Below are positions 18,902-27,859 of a stretch of DNA of 64,000 bases, piece by piece. The translations under genes and the position numbers were made by a program. Source of the stretch: Pluralibacter sp. UBA7423 (GTDB lineage Bacteria > Pseudomonadota > Gammaproteobacteria > Enterobacterales > Enterobacteriaceae); the NCBI GenBank assembly GCA_002470465.1, contig DKMD01000018.1:1-64000 (forward strand), given 5' to 3'. The notes under the pieces are model-generated. The model was not told the DNA's origin and did not search any database. It saw nothing but the letters and a program-made list of their open reading frames with translations. The number at the start of each line of letters is the position of its first letter. Within the stretch, counting starts at the first letter, position 1.

Positions 18902-19370
18902 ATTCCTGAACAAAGATCACCTCACGATTAAATAATGGATCGGCCCAGCTGGCGGGGAAGGGGAAAAACATCGGATGATAGTGGTAGAGCAGGTGCCAGC
19001 GAGCTAGTGCGTTGCCGCGGGTATATTGCTGTCCTTCGACGCCGCCGGTTTCGGCCATCTCCTGCACTGAGTTCGCGTAATGAATCGACATCTCGACCGC
19101 GTCGGCGCGGGTCAGAAAAGACCATAGCGATCCTCCTTGCTGAGTCAGCATTTCCCGATAACGGCGCTGATAGCCGTCCCCATCCTGTGGGGCGTTTTTC
19201 CCGGCCTTGGCCGCTTCGGAGACCGCCAAATCGATGACCGACGAAACGTAGGCCATCCGCGACATTTCGGCGACGAACAGCACCATAAATAGAAAGAGCA
19301 TTACCGTAAGGGCAAATTCGATGGTGACGACGCCGCGCTGCTCGCGGCAAAAGCGATACAGGCGATGCAT
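18876..19370 (-). CDS. tadE: TadE-like pseudopilin
   Basis: A 164-residue pseudopilin. The processing site is REQRG followed by VVTIE (Gly13, Glu at +5), then the hydrophobic stretch FALTVMLFLFMVLFVAEM. In Aggregatibacter, TadE and TadF are both cut by TadV and both needed for Flp pilus formation. The start codon touches the tadD stop, and the end overlaps tadF, consistent with one tightly coupled transcript. Confidence 0.87.
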   Translation of the reverse strand: MHRLYRFCREQRGVVTIEFALTVMLFLFMVLFVAEMSRMAYVSSVIDLAVSEAAKAGKNAPQDGDGYQRRYREMLTQQGGSLWSFLTRADAVEMSIHYANSVQEMAETGGVEGQQYTRGNALARWHLLYHYHPMFFPFPASWADPLFNREVIFVQEYERSQFMD

Positions 19371-20107
19371 CAGGCCATTCCTTTTTGCAGTGGGCCGATT
19401 TGCTCCAGCGCGTCGACGACTTCATCGGGATACCCGGACAAGCCTTCACTCTGGATAATGTCGCGGGCGTAGCGGGTATCGCCGACCTTCACCAGGGCCA
19501 GCACCAGGTTGTGCACCAGGCGGGGCTGACGCTGACCGCGCAGGTACTGGGGTAGCAGCAGGCTGACGGCGTCCTGGTAGCGGCGATCGAGCAGGGCGAC
19601 CATCGCAAGATTGTTGATGGCAACTTCATCAGCGATAAAAAGATCGCGTGATTTTTGTATCGCCTGCACGCTCTCGGGAAGCTTGCCAGAGAGGGCCATG
19701 GCGATGCCGCGCAGGTTCCAGGCCTCGGCGCTACGCGGGTCGTGTTGCAGCATTCGATCCGTGACCCGAATAGCCTGAGCCTGATCGCCCATCGCGATCA
19801 TATTTTTTGCCTGCAGAAGGGGCACGTTCGGATCGGCTGAGGTGGCCAGCGGCTGTAAATAGAGCAGGGAGGAGGAGTAATCCCCGATCTGGTAATAATA
19901 CTGCGACAGCTTGAGCCGCACGGCGCTGTCTTCCTTGTTTTTTAGCCAGCCGCGGTACAGGCTGATAAGCCCCGAATAGTTTTTCGACTTCAGTAAAATA
20001 TCTTCCTGAGTGGTTAACTCCGCGTGGCTTGCGGGTCGCTGATTAGCGCAACCTCCCAACGTGAACAGACAAAGCAGAATTACCGTTGTGCGTTTAAAAC
20101 ATGCCAT
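19370..20107 (-). CDS. tadD: TadD-like TPR lipoprotein, pilotin for Tad secretion
   Basis: A 245-residue lipoprotein with lipobox TLGGCANQ (Cys near residue 20) and tetratricopeptide repeats across the middle: SLYRGWLKNKEDSAVRLKLS, the DPRSAEAWNLRGIAMALSGK repeat, and INNLAMVALLDRRYQDAVSL. TadD in other systems helps place the RcpA secretin in the outer membrane. It overlaps tadC by 14 bases and abuts tadE. Confidence 0.88.
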   Translation of the reverse strand: MACFKRTTVILLCLFTLGGCANQRPASHAELTTQEDILLKSKNYSGLISLYRGWLKNKEDSAVRLKLSQYYYQIGDYSSSLLYLQPLATSADPNVPLLQAKNMIAMGDQAQAIRVTDRMLQHDPRSAEAWNLRGIAMALSGKLPESVQAIQKSRDLFIADEVAINNLAMVALLDRRYQDAVSLLLPQYLRGQRQPRLVHNLVLALVKVGDTRYARDIIQSEGLSGYPDEVVDALEQIGPLQKGMA

Positions 20108-20933
20108 TCTTAACTATCCTTAGAATTCCTGGTGCCACGATTAATATGGTGATGGGAAACATGATGAAGATAATGAGCGGTACGCTCATCTTTGCCGAAA
20201 GGCTGCCGACTTTTTCTTCGGTAACTAATAGCTGTAATTCACGGATATCCTGAGCCAGCTCTATAAGGTGTTCGTACAGCGAAGTGCCGTAATGCACGCT
20301 TTGCTGAAGAGTCGCGGTGAACATCCTGATTTCAGTCATTTCCATTGAGTGGTACAGCTCGGAGAGTGCGCTCTCCATACCGTTGACCTCTGCGCGTTTG
20401 ACCAGCAGTTTCATCAGGTCTGCGAGGTTAGCGTCGAGGTGGTTAAAGCGCTCGCTGACAAACTTCAGGGCGCTTTCGACGGTCATTCCCGCCTGAACGC
20501 ACACCGCCACTAAATCCACCAGATACGGAAGTGCATCCATCATCCCTTTAACCCGGCTATTAATGGCTGGTTTGAGCAGCAGACCCGGCAGGACGATAAG
20601 CGTTATCATGATAACCAGCAGCAGCATGCCCAGCCCTGAGCGGGAAAAAGCCGTTACGCCCAACGCGTTCAGCGCGACTAGTACCAGCGCAAGGACGCCA
20701 AAGGCCTGCATTTTGAGGCGCAGCTGCTTATCGTATTTGTCCAACAGGCTTAACCAGCGGCTGTTATTGACGATCAGCGCGGCGTAATCGATGGCCGCTA
20801 GCGCTTTTTTCCCGGACTCGGCGGTAAGGGGAGCGAGCAGTTTCTTTTGCCGGCCTACGGTTTGCTGCTGTGAAACGCCAAGCAGCAGCGCGTACGCCCC
20901 CAGCACCAGAAGGAGTAAATAGATGATATTCAT
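20094..20933 (-). CDS. tadC: TadC-like inner-membrane platform protein
   Basis: A 279-residue type II secretion F-domain (T2SSF) protein. Hydrophobic segments lie at the N-terminus (IIYLLLLVLGAYALLLGV), in the middle and at the C-terminus (MSVPLIIFIMFPITILIVAP). The conserved cytoplasmic part contains VAVCVQAGMTVESALKFVSE and EMTEIRMFTATLQQSVHYGT. With TadB it forms the platform that couples the TadA ATPase to Flp assembly. It overlaps tadD and abuts tadB. Confidence 0.9.
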   Translation of the reverse strand: MNIIYLLLLVLGAYALLLGVSQQQTVGRQKKLLAPLTAESGKKALAAIDYAALIVNNSRWLSLLDKYDKQLRLKMQAFGVLALVLVALNALGVTAFSRSGLGMLLLVIMITLIVLPGLLLKPAINSRVKGMMDALPYLVDLVAVCVQAGMTVESALKFVSERFNHLDANLADLMKLLVKRAEVNGMESALSELYHSMEMTEIRMFTATLQQSVHYGTSLYEHLIELAQDIRELQLLVTEEKVGSLSAKMSVPLIIFIMFPITILIVAPGILRIVKNGMF

Positions 20934-21802
20934 CAGGTCGCCTTTTTCAGCAGCAGCCAGATAATAAACATCCCAATCAGTTCGCTGCCGATGACGTAAT
21001 ACAAAATAAGTCGGCCAATGGGATCGTGAATAACAAAGTCAAAGTTTTCAGGTGTGAGATACTTCATGCCAAATAAAAACAGCAGTGGCATTGCGGCGAC
21101 GATTTTTGCTGAAGCTCTGGCTTCTGAGGTCATCGCTCGCTTGCGCTTGGCCATTTTCTTACTGTTATTAATAATACGCGCCAGGCGATTAATCAGAGTG
21201 CGTAGCTGGCCACCGCGCTGAATACTGATTTGAATGACGATGATAAAAAAGTAGAACTCTCGATAAGGGTATTGCCGCCAGGCGTCAAGAAATACCCTGT
21301 CGGCCTCCTCGCCGAGATTAAGGCGGCGATCGATGCGATTGAAGGTGTCCCCCAGCTCGCCAGAGACGTCCTGGCCGCAGCGGTGTAGCGCCTGATGGAT
21401 GCTGTTACCCGCGGAAACCGCGGCGCCGACAACCGACAACGCTTCGGGGAAACTGGTCTCAAACGCTTTTTGATGCAGGCTACGGCCAATGCGAATCTGT
21501 GCGATAAACAAAACTGCCAGCACGGTGGGAATAAAGCCCCATAGCGTGAACTTCAGCCACGTAGCGTTAATCAGCAGCAGGGCCAGCAGGGCGAGTAGCG
21601 CAAGGATAAAATTACGCCGCCCACGCCAGCTGCCGTCTCCCCAGGCGTAGGTGTGCCACTCTCTCACCAACGCCAGCAAATAGTCGCGGGGAAGATTACG
21701 TCTGCGGTGCGTTACATGGCTAAGAGGACGGGTTAGCCGCCTCCAGCTCCGCATATTTATGCCAAACAGCACAAGACCGATCAGCAGAATAAGATAGCCC
21801 AT
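20933..21802 (-). CDS. tadB: TadB-like inner-membrane platform protein
   Basis: A 289-residue T2SSF-domain protein, partner of TadC. Two or three N-terminal membrane segments are followed by the cytoplasmic F domain (FPEALSVVGAAVSAGNSIHQ, then FYFFIIVIQISIQRGGQLRT) and C-terminal membrane segments (LILYYVIGSELIGMFIIWLL). Its end shares a base with the tadC start and it lies 3 bases after tadA. Confidence 0.9.
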   Translation of the reverse strand: MGYLILLIGLVLFGINMRSWRRLTRPLSHVTHRRRNLPRDYLLALVREWHTYAWGDGSWRGRRNFILALLALLALLLINATWLKFTLWGFIPTVLAVLFIAQIRIGRSLHQKAFETSFPEALSVVGAAVSAGNSIHQALHRCGQDVSGELGDTFNRIDRRLNLGEEADRVFLDAWRQYPYREFYFFIIVIQISIQRGGQLRTLINRLARIINNSKKMAKRKRAMTSEARASAKIVAAMPLLFLFGMKYLTPENFDFVIHDPIGRLILYYVIGSELIGMFIIWLLLKKAT

Positions 21803-21805
21803 ACC

Positions 21806-23086
21806 TTACTCCATATTAAAAATGTGTTTAAGTTCGGTTTCCAGGCCAAACATAATGGCACTGTGCATGACCGCAGAGCGCATCAGTAGCCCTTCACAGA
21901 GGAAGTTCCCTTTTATTTTCCCCTGCTCATCACGCTCGTTTTGACTCTGAAACGAAAAAATATCCTGCAAAATAATACGATCGCCTTCGATACCCATGAC
22001 CTCACTAATATTCATTATTTTTCGGGAACCATCATTTAATCTCGATACCTGAATAATTAGATTTATGGCGGAGGCGATATTGCGACGAATGGACTCCATC
22101 GGAATATTCATTCCCGCCATCATGACCATATTTTCCAGGCGTGAAACGGCATCTCGTGGATTGTTGGCATGCAGGGTCGACATGGAGCCGTCGTGGCCGG
22201 TATTCATCGCCTGCAGCATCTCGAAAGCCTCCTCACCGCGACACTCTCCTACGATGATGCGGTCTGGACGCATACGTAACGAGTTGATAAGCAGAGAGCG
22301 CATTGAAATCAGTCCGGTGTTCTCGACTCCAGCGAGGCGGGTTTCCATGCGCAAAACATGCGGTTGCATCAGGCGCAGCTCGGCGGCGTCCTCCATGGTG
22401 ATAATGCGTTCATCCTCGCCGATGTATTTGGACAGCGCATTGAGCAGGGTGGTTTTACCCGAGCCAGTGCCTCCTGAAATCAAAATATTGATGCGGCAGC
22501 GTGCGGCGATCGCCAAAAAGTTGGCGATCTGGGGTGTCAGGGCGCCTGCATTCATCAGATCGACCAGCTGCAAATTATGCTTGCCGAACTTCCTGATGGA
22601 AATGGAGGTGCCGTCCAGCGCGATGGGGGGAATGGCCACGTTCAAACGGCTGCCGTCCGGCAAACGGGCGTCCACCAGCGGGCTGCCTTCATCAAGGCGC
22701 CTTCCCACCCGCTGCACCAGCCGTTTGGCGATATCGGTGAGTTGGCTGTTATTGATAAAGCGACAGGGCGTCAGCTCAAGCTTGCCGTAGCGTTCGATAA
22801 AAATCTGCCCTGGGCCGTTAACCAAAATATCGCTGATCGTGTCATCTTCCAGCAGCGGTCGCAGCGGGCCAAAGCCGATGATTTCATCGGCCATCAGTTC
22901 TGCCATCTGCCACTGCGCCTGCGCGGTCAGGTAGATATTTTGCCGATCGGCAACCTGCTCCAGTAGGCGGTTCATCTCAGCGATCAGCAGAGGGCGATCT
23001 GACGTCAGATGCTCTATTTTGCTGATTTCGATATTTTTCAGTACGGCTTCGCGCAGAATCTCCTGCAATTCAATGGCAATCTCCAT
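21806..23086 (-). CDS. tadA: TadA/CpaF-family ATPase powering Flp pilus assembly
   Basis: A 426-residue secretion ATPase of the VirB11/CpaF family. Walker A is SGGTGSGKTT (residues 204-213); the Asp box, Walker B region RPDRIIVGECRGEEAFEML and the His box GHDGSMSTLHANNPRDAVSR are all intact. It would drive both pilus extension and, in several Tad systems, retraction, since no separate retraction ATPase is present. It overlaps tadZ by one base. Confidence 0.95.
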   Translation of the reverse strand: MEIAIELQEILREAVLKNIEISKIEHLTSDRPLLIAEMNRLLEQVADRQNIYLTAQAQWQMAELMADEIIGFGPLRPLLEDDTISDILVNGPGQIFIERYGKLELTPCRFINNSQLTDIAKRLVQRVGRRLDEGSPLVDARLPDGSRLNVAIPPIALDGTSISIRKFGKHNLQLVDLMNAGALTPQIANFLAIAARCRINILISGGTGSGKTTLLNALSKYIGEDERIITMEDAAELRLMQPHVLRMETRLAGVENTGLISMRSLLINSLRMRPDRIIVGECRGEEAFEMLQAMNTGHDGSMSTLHANNPRDAVSRLENMVMMAGMNIPMESIRRNIASAINLIIQVSRLNDGSRKIMNISEVMGIEGDRIILQDIFSFQSQNERDEQGKIKGNFLCEGLLMRSAVMHSAIMFGLETELKHIFNME

Positions 23087-24198
23087 TAATAGCTCCTGCG
23101 CAACAGGGGAAGAAGGCGAGCAGTCAGGCTTCGCTTAGACGCAGATTCATCGCCTAATACCATGCGGGCCAGCCGATCAAGGGGTGAGTGAAGCCGTCTT
23201 TTTTTCCCCTGTGCAAGGGATGCGCTGCGGCGGCTATAAGGGAAAACGATATCTATTGGATGCCCGAGCAGGTTTTTTATGTCCGTCAGGCTCAGGGCGT
23301 CTGCTGCGAGCGGACGCGTATCGTTCAGGCAGATAAACAACCGCCGTGGCGTGTGGCTGCTGCGGCGCAGCAGCTCAACGTTTTCAATCATATTGCGCGC
23401 AACGCGCACTGAAGAGAGCGAGCGATCGAGCACCAGCACCAGGCATCGCGTCTTTTCTGCCAATTGGCGCATAAGCTCTTTATCCGCCGTGGCGATCGAC
23501 TGCTCAAACAGCACTAAGTTGTAACGCTGACCGGCGTCATGTCCAATATCGGGGTAATGTTCGCCATCGGCGGGCATAACGTCGAGATTTTTATTCAGCG
23601 ATGTCACCTCCTGCGATAGCTTCTTGCCAGCAAGCAGATCGAGATCGTGTGAGCCCGCGCTGCCCTGCACAAACAGCAGCGGTAGTTGCTTGAGACGAAC
23701 GATCTCGCCCGCCAACTGCCAGGCCAGCGTGGTGGTGCCCGCTCCGCCACGGCATCCCAGCACGCTGATGCTGACGGCGGAACGATTATTTTTCAGCTCT
23801 GTGCTCGCCAGTGCCGCCTGAATGACCATATCCAACTGGGTATGGAGATTAAAATAGCCCACCTGGTTATGTGCGAAAGTTTGTGCCAGCGCGATGGAGT
23901 CGCTGTCGCCAACCACGCAGCACCATACTTTGCGTGGGATCTGCATTTGTAAGGCACCGACAATGTCCATCACCGCCTTGTTGTCGACAATGTCGATGAT
24001 GACGCCGCTGGCATCCTCGGGAATGTTCAGGCTGGAAAGTTGTGTCGCGCATCGCGAAATGCTCTCAACGGCGCTGAACCCCGCGAGCCGTAACAATTGA
24101 CACAGCTGCTCGCTGACGTCGCCTCTCCCGGAAACCACATAGAGCTTGCGTTCGGTTGATTCGGCGCCTGCGCGCGCTTTCTGCTGAAATAACAACAT
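23086..24198 (-). CDS. tadZ: TadZ/CpaE-family localisation protein with degenerate P-loop
   Basis: A 370-residue protein with an N-terminal receiver-like domain (about 20-130) and a C-terminal ParA/MinD-like ATPase-fold domain starting at VSISVLGCRGGAGTTTLAWQ. The deviant Walker A normally reads KGGxGKT; here the lysines are replaced (CRGGAGTTT), so ATP hydrolysis may be lost or weakened. TadZ proteins direct the Tad machine to the cell pole. It lies between rcpB and tadA in the standard order. Confidence 0.85.
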   Translation of the reverse strand: MLLFQQKARAGAESTERKLYVVSGRGDVSEQLCQLLRLAGFSAVESISRCATQLSSLNIPEDASGVIIDIVDNKAVMDIVGALQMQIPRKVWCCVVGDSDSIALAQTFAHNQVGYFNLHTQLDMVIQAALASTELKNNRSAVSISVLGCRGGAGTTTLAWQLAGEIVRLKQLPLLFVQGSAGSHDLDLLAGKKLSQEVTSLNKNLDVMPADGEHYPDIGHDAGQRYNLVLFEQSIATADKELMRQLAEKTRCLVLVLDRSLSSVRVARNMIENVELLRRSSHTPRRLFICLNDTRPLAADALSLTDIKNLLGHPIDIVFPYSRRSASLAQGKKRRLHSPLDRLARMVLGDESASKRSLTARLLPLLRRSY

Positions 24199-24210
24199 GT
24201 CATTTCCCTT

Positions 24211-24687
24211 TTAGTCATAGTGATAGGGGGTAACTAACGCCCGGCTGCGACTGTTGTTCAGCGCGCAGCCCTGTTCAGTGCGATCGTTAAAACGGTAGTT
24301 CTGTTGCTTGTCGGTACACTCAGATAGGCGTGGTCTTAAGCGCTGGATAACTATCCGAATGCCGCCGTCGTTACGATTGCTAAAGCCACCAGCCTCGTGG
24401 GGTAGCGTGATGCGATCCGGTGCTACACCCTGAGCTATCAGGGCGCTACGCAAGTTTTGCGCGCTGGTGTTGAAACCGTCGTTGTTCCAAATCAGGGCAA
24501 TTTCACCATCAAAGTGCTGCCCGGCCAGCGCCAGAATTTTGCCGGTTGCCACTTCCCGGGAGATTGTGTCCGTCGAGGCCAGCGTCAGCGTGGTGACGGC
24601 TGAGAGTGCCTCCTGCGCGCGGCTGGTCGCAGATGCCAGCAGCAGGCAGGGCAGAAGCAGCAGGGTCAGAGGGAGCAGCCTGATCAT
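24211..24687 (-). CDS. rcpB: RcpB/CpaD-like outer-membrane-associated pilus protein
   Basis: A 158-residue secreted protein with signal peptide MIRLLPLTLLLLPCLLLASA. Its C-terminal segment EQGCALNNSRSRALVTPYHY resembles the CpaD-family motif, in which a GCA-x-N stretch is followed by a conserved pro-rich tail. RcpB/CpaD proteins associate with the secretin and may gate it. The family is poorly conserved, so the call leans on position between rcpA (overlap of 4 bases) and tadZ. Confidence 0.7.
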   Translation of the reverse strand: MIRLLPLTLLLLPCLLLASATSRAQEALSAVTTLTLASTDTISREVATGKILALAGQHFDGEIALIWNNDGFNTSAQNLRSALIAQGVAPDRITLPHEAGGFSNRNDGGIRIVIQRLRPRLSECTDKQQNYRFNDRTEQGCALNNSRSRALVTPYHYD

Positions 24688-26021
24688 TTGATGAACCCTC
24701 CCTGTTCGATAAATTCCTGCGCCCGCGCTCTGTCGCGACGCTGGCTGATGCCATCGAAATTAAAGAACCGGCTGAGAGTTGAGGTTCGCCTGAAGTCGGG
24801 CAGTACCACTTCGCGCGGGGTGAGGGGTTTGACCAGATTAACGGTAGCGACCACCACAAGTTCGTTACGTTTGCGCTGGGTTGACACGTTGCGGAACAGG
24901 GCACCCAGAATCGGCACGTCACCAATCATTGGAATTTTACTTAGTGCTTCACGCTCTTCATTGCTGATCAGGCCTCCGAGCAGGAAGCTTTCGCCGTCGC
25001 CCAGCTCAACGGTGGTCCGTGCGCGACGGGTTTGCAGCGCCGGGAGGCTATCTCCTGCCCGGGTGGAGTAGGTGTTATCGAGATTACTGACCTCTTCGCC
25101 CAGCAGCAGTCGTATCTTTTTGCTGCTGCTCACCTTTGCGCCAATATTCAGCTTAATGCCAAATTCTTTATAGGTAACGCTGCTGCCGTTTTGCGATGAG
25201 GTCACAATAGGCAGCTCGCCGCCGACCAGAAATTCGGCGGTTTCGCCGGAGAGCACCGACAGATTAGGTTCGGCCAGAACCCGGGCGACGGAGTCGTTGC
25301 TGATGGCATGCACCATGCTGGTCAGGGTATCCGCGTTAAAGCGGACAAAGTGGAACGTTCCGGGGATCGTAGAGCCCGCTCCCCAGTCCAGCCCGACGTT
25401 ATCAATAAACTCACGGCTGACCTCAACCACCGACAGCTTAACGTTGACCTGGTTGGTGATCGGCAGCTCCAGCTTATTAATGACGCCTTCCCAGCTTACA
25501 TCGCTCAGCCAGGGGGTGTTGTCATCGCTGTTGCTGCTCTTGTCGGATGCATCCTTAACCTTTTTCGTGCTCACGCGGCTTTTGGCGCCAATACCTTCAC
25601 CGACAATCTGGTAGATACGACTTTTCGCCTCTTCGGTCGGTGCTGTACCGGATATCACGTAGGTCTTGCCCATTTTTTGAATAGTGACGTTGCTGTCCGG
25701 AAACGCCTGATTAATCTGCTGGTGAATACTGCTCAGCATGGTGTCGACCACTAGCGTAGCCTTAAGCACTTGATCACCGTTTTTATCGAAAGCAATGAGA
25801 TCGGCGCGCCCCTCTTCCCTACCATAGGCGACGATGCTTTTATCGCCAATAAGTTCGTAGTCGGCGACATCTGGCGAGGAAATAAAGACCGTATCAATAT
25901 TTTCTTTAACCTGGATGACCTGTGAATCGCCAGGCGTCAGATAAATATCTGCAGCCAGTGCGTGAAGTGCAAAAAAACTGATAAATATGCCCACTGCTGT
26001 GCGAGTAAAAACCTTATCCAT
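24684..26021 (-). CDS. rcpA: RcpA/CpaC-family outer-membrane secretin of the Tad system
   Basis: About 445 residues from the ATG at 26021 (MDKVFTRTAVGIF); nine upstream codons are also open. The signal peptide ends near ALAADIY. An N-terminal POTRA/BON-like region (VIQVKENIDTVFISSPDVAD and SNVTIQKMGKTYVISGTAPT) leads to the secretin core (VLAEPNLSVLSGETAEFLVG, then LGDGESFLLGGLI). It forms the pore for Flp fibres. The C-terminal KIPMIGDVPILGALFRN motif is classic for type II/III secretins. Confidence 0.92.
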   Translation of the reverse strand: MDKVFTRTAVGIFISFFALHALAADIYLTPGDSQVIQVKENIDTVFISSPDVADYELIGDKSIVAYGREEGRADLIAFDKNGDQVLKATLVVDTMLSSIHQQINQAFPDSNVTIQKMGKTYVISGTAPTEEAKSRIYQIVGEGIGAKSRVSTKKVKDASDKSSNSDDNTPWLSDVSWEGVINKLELPITNQVNVKLSVVEVSREFIDNVGLDWGAGSTIPGTFHFVRFNADTLTSMVHAISNDSVARVLAEPNLSVLSGETAEFLVGGELPIVTSSQNGSSVTYKEFGIKLNIGAKVSSSKKIRLLLGEEVSNLDNTYSTRAGDSLPALQTRRARTTVELGDGESFLLGGLISNEEREALSKIPMIGDVPILGALFRNVSTQRKRNELVVVATVNLVKPLTPREVVLPDFRRTSTLSRFFNFDGISQRRDRARAQEFIEQGGFIK

Positions 26022-26050
26022 ATATTTTCTCTGAGTTAAATGTTGCAAAA

Positions 26051-26890
26051 TTATCTGGAGCCTCTTAATTCCTTTATTGAGCGCAGCTGTGGAAGCACGT
26101 CGTCCATGCTTATTCGCTTAATACTCTGCTTATCCTGACTGTCCGGGAGAAGGAACAGCTGGCCGGAGGTTTCAATTGTTCTTAACATTGCAAGCTGCTT
26201 TTGATTCAGGCGCAGGACAATGGTGCCCACTATCTTATTACTCATGGAATAAGCATTTTCACCTTCTTTGGCGCTGGAAAAGCGTTTGCTGTCCAGTACC
26301 GTTACCTGTTCGAATATTCGGGTGACGACATATTTAGGCGTCTGGGCGCGATAGGAGGAGGACGATCCTTCCGAGGCCAGACCTACCATCTCCGTTTTCC
26401 CTCTCTCAATCTCTTTTATTCTGATGTAGAGCGCTAACTTATCGCCAGCACGGGTCGATGAGAGTAAATAATCGTCGGGAGCAGAAACCGGGAAGGCGTA
26501 AGGCATCTCATTCACTCTCAGGCTGCGCTTCGCGTAATCCGGATGAGTGGGGGAGAGCAACATCGGCAGCGTGATGCCGCTGCCTTTTTTTATCGTTTCT
26601 GTGACTAAATATCCGCGAAGATTTCCACCAGGTATCGATGATATATCCCGAGGATCGCTGATGGTTGATGATGTTTTTAAGGTGGCGATCTTATAATCCT
26701 GAGGCGACAGTATTTCTCCGGCCTGCAGGTTGTGGATGGCTTCTGCCACTAAAATGGTGCGGGGAACATTTTCAACCGTTACTTGTTGTTTGGGCTCCGA
26801 TGTTTTTCCTTTTTGCTGTAAAAATATCCCTGTGACCCCGACAACGATAGCCGTGATGGAGAGAAAAAAAAGTGTCCGATGATTCATCAA
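26051..26890 (-). CDS. rcpC: RcpC/CpaB-family periplasmic pilus assembly protein
   Basis: A 279-residue protein with an N-terminal membrane anchor (RTLFFLSITAIVVGVTGIFL) and an SAF/CpaB domain: VLVAEAIHNLQAGEILSPQD followed by GNLRGYLVTETIKKGSGITL. This family stabilises the secretin in the periplasm. It sits 20 bases after tadV and 29 bases before the secretin start, within the normal Tad order. Confidence 0.88.
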   Translation of the reverse strand: MMNHRTLFFLSITAIVVGVTGIFLQQKGKTSEPKQQVTVENVPRTILVAEAIHNLQAGEILSPQDYKIATLKTSSTISDPRDISSIPGGNLRGYLVTETIKKGSGITLPMLLSPTHPDYAKRSLRVNEMPYAFPVSAPDDYLLSSTRAGDKLALYIRIKEIERGKTEMVGLASEGSSSSYRAQTPKYVVTRIFEQVTVLDSKRFSSAKEGENAYSMSNKIVGTIVLRLNQKQLAMLRTIETSGQLFLLPDSQDKQSIKRISMDDVLPQLRSIKELRGSR

Positions 26891-26909
26891 CGATTCCTTT
26901 CTGTATGCG

Positions 26910-27335
26910 TCAATTTATGGAATAAGAAAAAATAAAGGCTAATGAGATAGCCACACCGTAAGGCACGCCATGCTGTTTTGTGGTTTTAAAAAAAAAGAGC
27001 AAGCAAACCAAAGCAACGGCTCCGCCGCTCAGAGCGGTCAGAAATAAAAAATGGGGAAATTGAGAGGAGGTATAAAGCAGCGCCAGCGCCGACATCAGCT
27101 TGATATCACCGCCGCCAATAATATTAGCCATGCAGAGAATAAAACCGGGAATCAGTACAGCAGCAAAAAGAATCAGGTTGGGATACTGGCCGCGAAGCAG
27201 AGACAGCGTACAGGCGGCTACGCCGACTGCAATCACGAGTTTATTGGCAATCAGCCGTGAGGTGACGTCCTGCACGCAAACACAGAGTAATAGTAGAACT
27301 ACCGCAATATAGTTTGCCGTGATTAACCACGTCAT
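26910..27335 (-). CDS. tadV: TadV/CpaA-family prepilin peptidase
   Basis: A 141-residue integral membrane aspartic protease. I choose the ATG at 27335 because aggga sits 7 bases in front; the longer frame would need a TTG. The two catalytic aspartates appear in CVQDVTSRLIANKLV and in the GxGD-type motif MANIIGGGDIKLMSA. It lacks the N-methyltransferase domain of PilD, as TadV proteins do. Its substrates should be Flp, TadE and TadF, all encoded in this operon with G-x4-E sites. Confidence 0.9.
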   Translation of the reverse strand: MTWLITANYIAVVLLLLCVCVQDVTSRLIANKLVIAVGVAACTLSLLRGQYPNLILFAAVLIPGFILCMANIIGGGDIKLMSALALLYTSSQFPHFLFLTALSGGAVALVCLLFFFKTTKQHGVPYGVAISLAFIFSYSIN

Positions 27336-27376
27336 ATTATTATCCCTGATAATCAATCTCTGAAGAGAGGCCAGCG

Positions 27377-27408
27377 ATATCCACCGTGATAGCTATCACG
27401 GCGGATAT
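27377..27408 (-). promoter_or_regulatory. Stem-loop in the flp-tadV spacer
   Basis: An inverted repeat of 6 plus 8 paired bases with one mismatch (atatcc-a-ccgtgata / tatcacgg-c-ggatat) and a 2-base centre fills the spacer between the flp stop and tadV. There is no U run after it. It may be an attenuator or an RNase-blocking hairpin that lets the pilin message accumulate over that of the assembly genes. Confidence 0.65.
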
Positions 27409-27416
27409 AACAGCAA

Positions 27417-27644
27417 TTATTTGCTCATTGTTACGCTTTCAATAGCTTTTTCGATTTTCTGGAAGGCGGTATTGATTGCACCGAGGAAGCCGCTGTTCTG
27501 ATCGCCGAAGATTAATGCCAGCAGGGTCGCCATTCCGACCCCGATCAGTGCATATTCAATAGCTGTTACGCCGCGCTGGTTTTTAAAAAAATTCGCAATG
27601 TTGTTTTCTGCAACGATGTAGTACTTAGTCAAAAAATGAGTCAT
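27417..27644 (-). CDS. flp: Flp-type type IVb major pilin
   Basis: A 75-residue prepilin. The leader ends in KNQRG (Gly25) and the mature chain starts VTAIEYALIGVGMATLLALI, with Glu at +5 and the Flp tyrosine at +6. The mature pilin is about 50 residues, normal for the family. It is the first gene of the operon, with a ribosome-binding site aagg 7 bases before the ATG. The leader is long and carries an extra N-terminal extension of hydrophobic and aromatic residues compared with minimal Flp leaders. Confidence 0.93.
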   Translation of the reverse strand: MTHFLTKYYIVAENNIANFFKNQRGVTAIEYALIGVGMATLLALIFGDQNSGFLGAINTAFQKIEKAIESVTMSK

Positions 27645-27859
27645 AACGATACCTTGTTTTATGCCAAAAAATTAATAATTAACTGGGCAGTGAGTTGAAA
27701 TAAAATATCCAATCATCGAACATGCCTTTTGACACTCCCTTGTTGATTCGGAAATTCTGCTGGCAGTAGCGATGTTGACCTAGGTATCTAACCCGAAAAA
27801 GGGGAGTGAAATCCTCATTAAAACCCTTAAAAATTATAATTAGTTATTATTTATTCTGC

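Noticed and set aside
22065..22790. 241-codon frame antisense to tadA
   Set aside because: The tadA frame on the minus strand has all its ATPase motifs; this one is Ser/Arg-rich shadow sequence.
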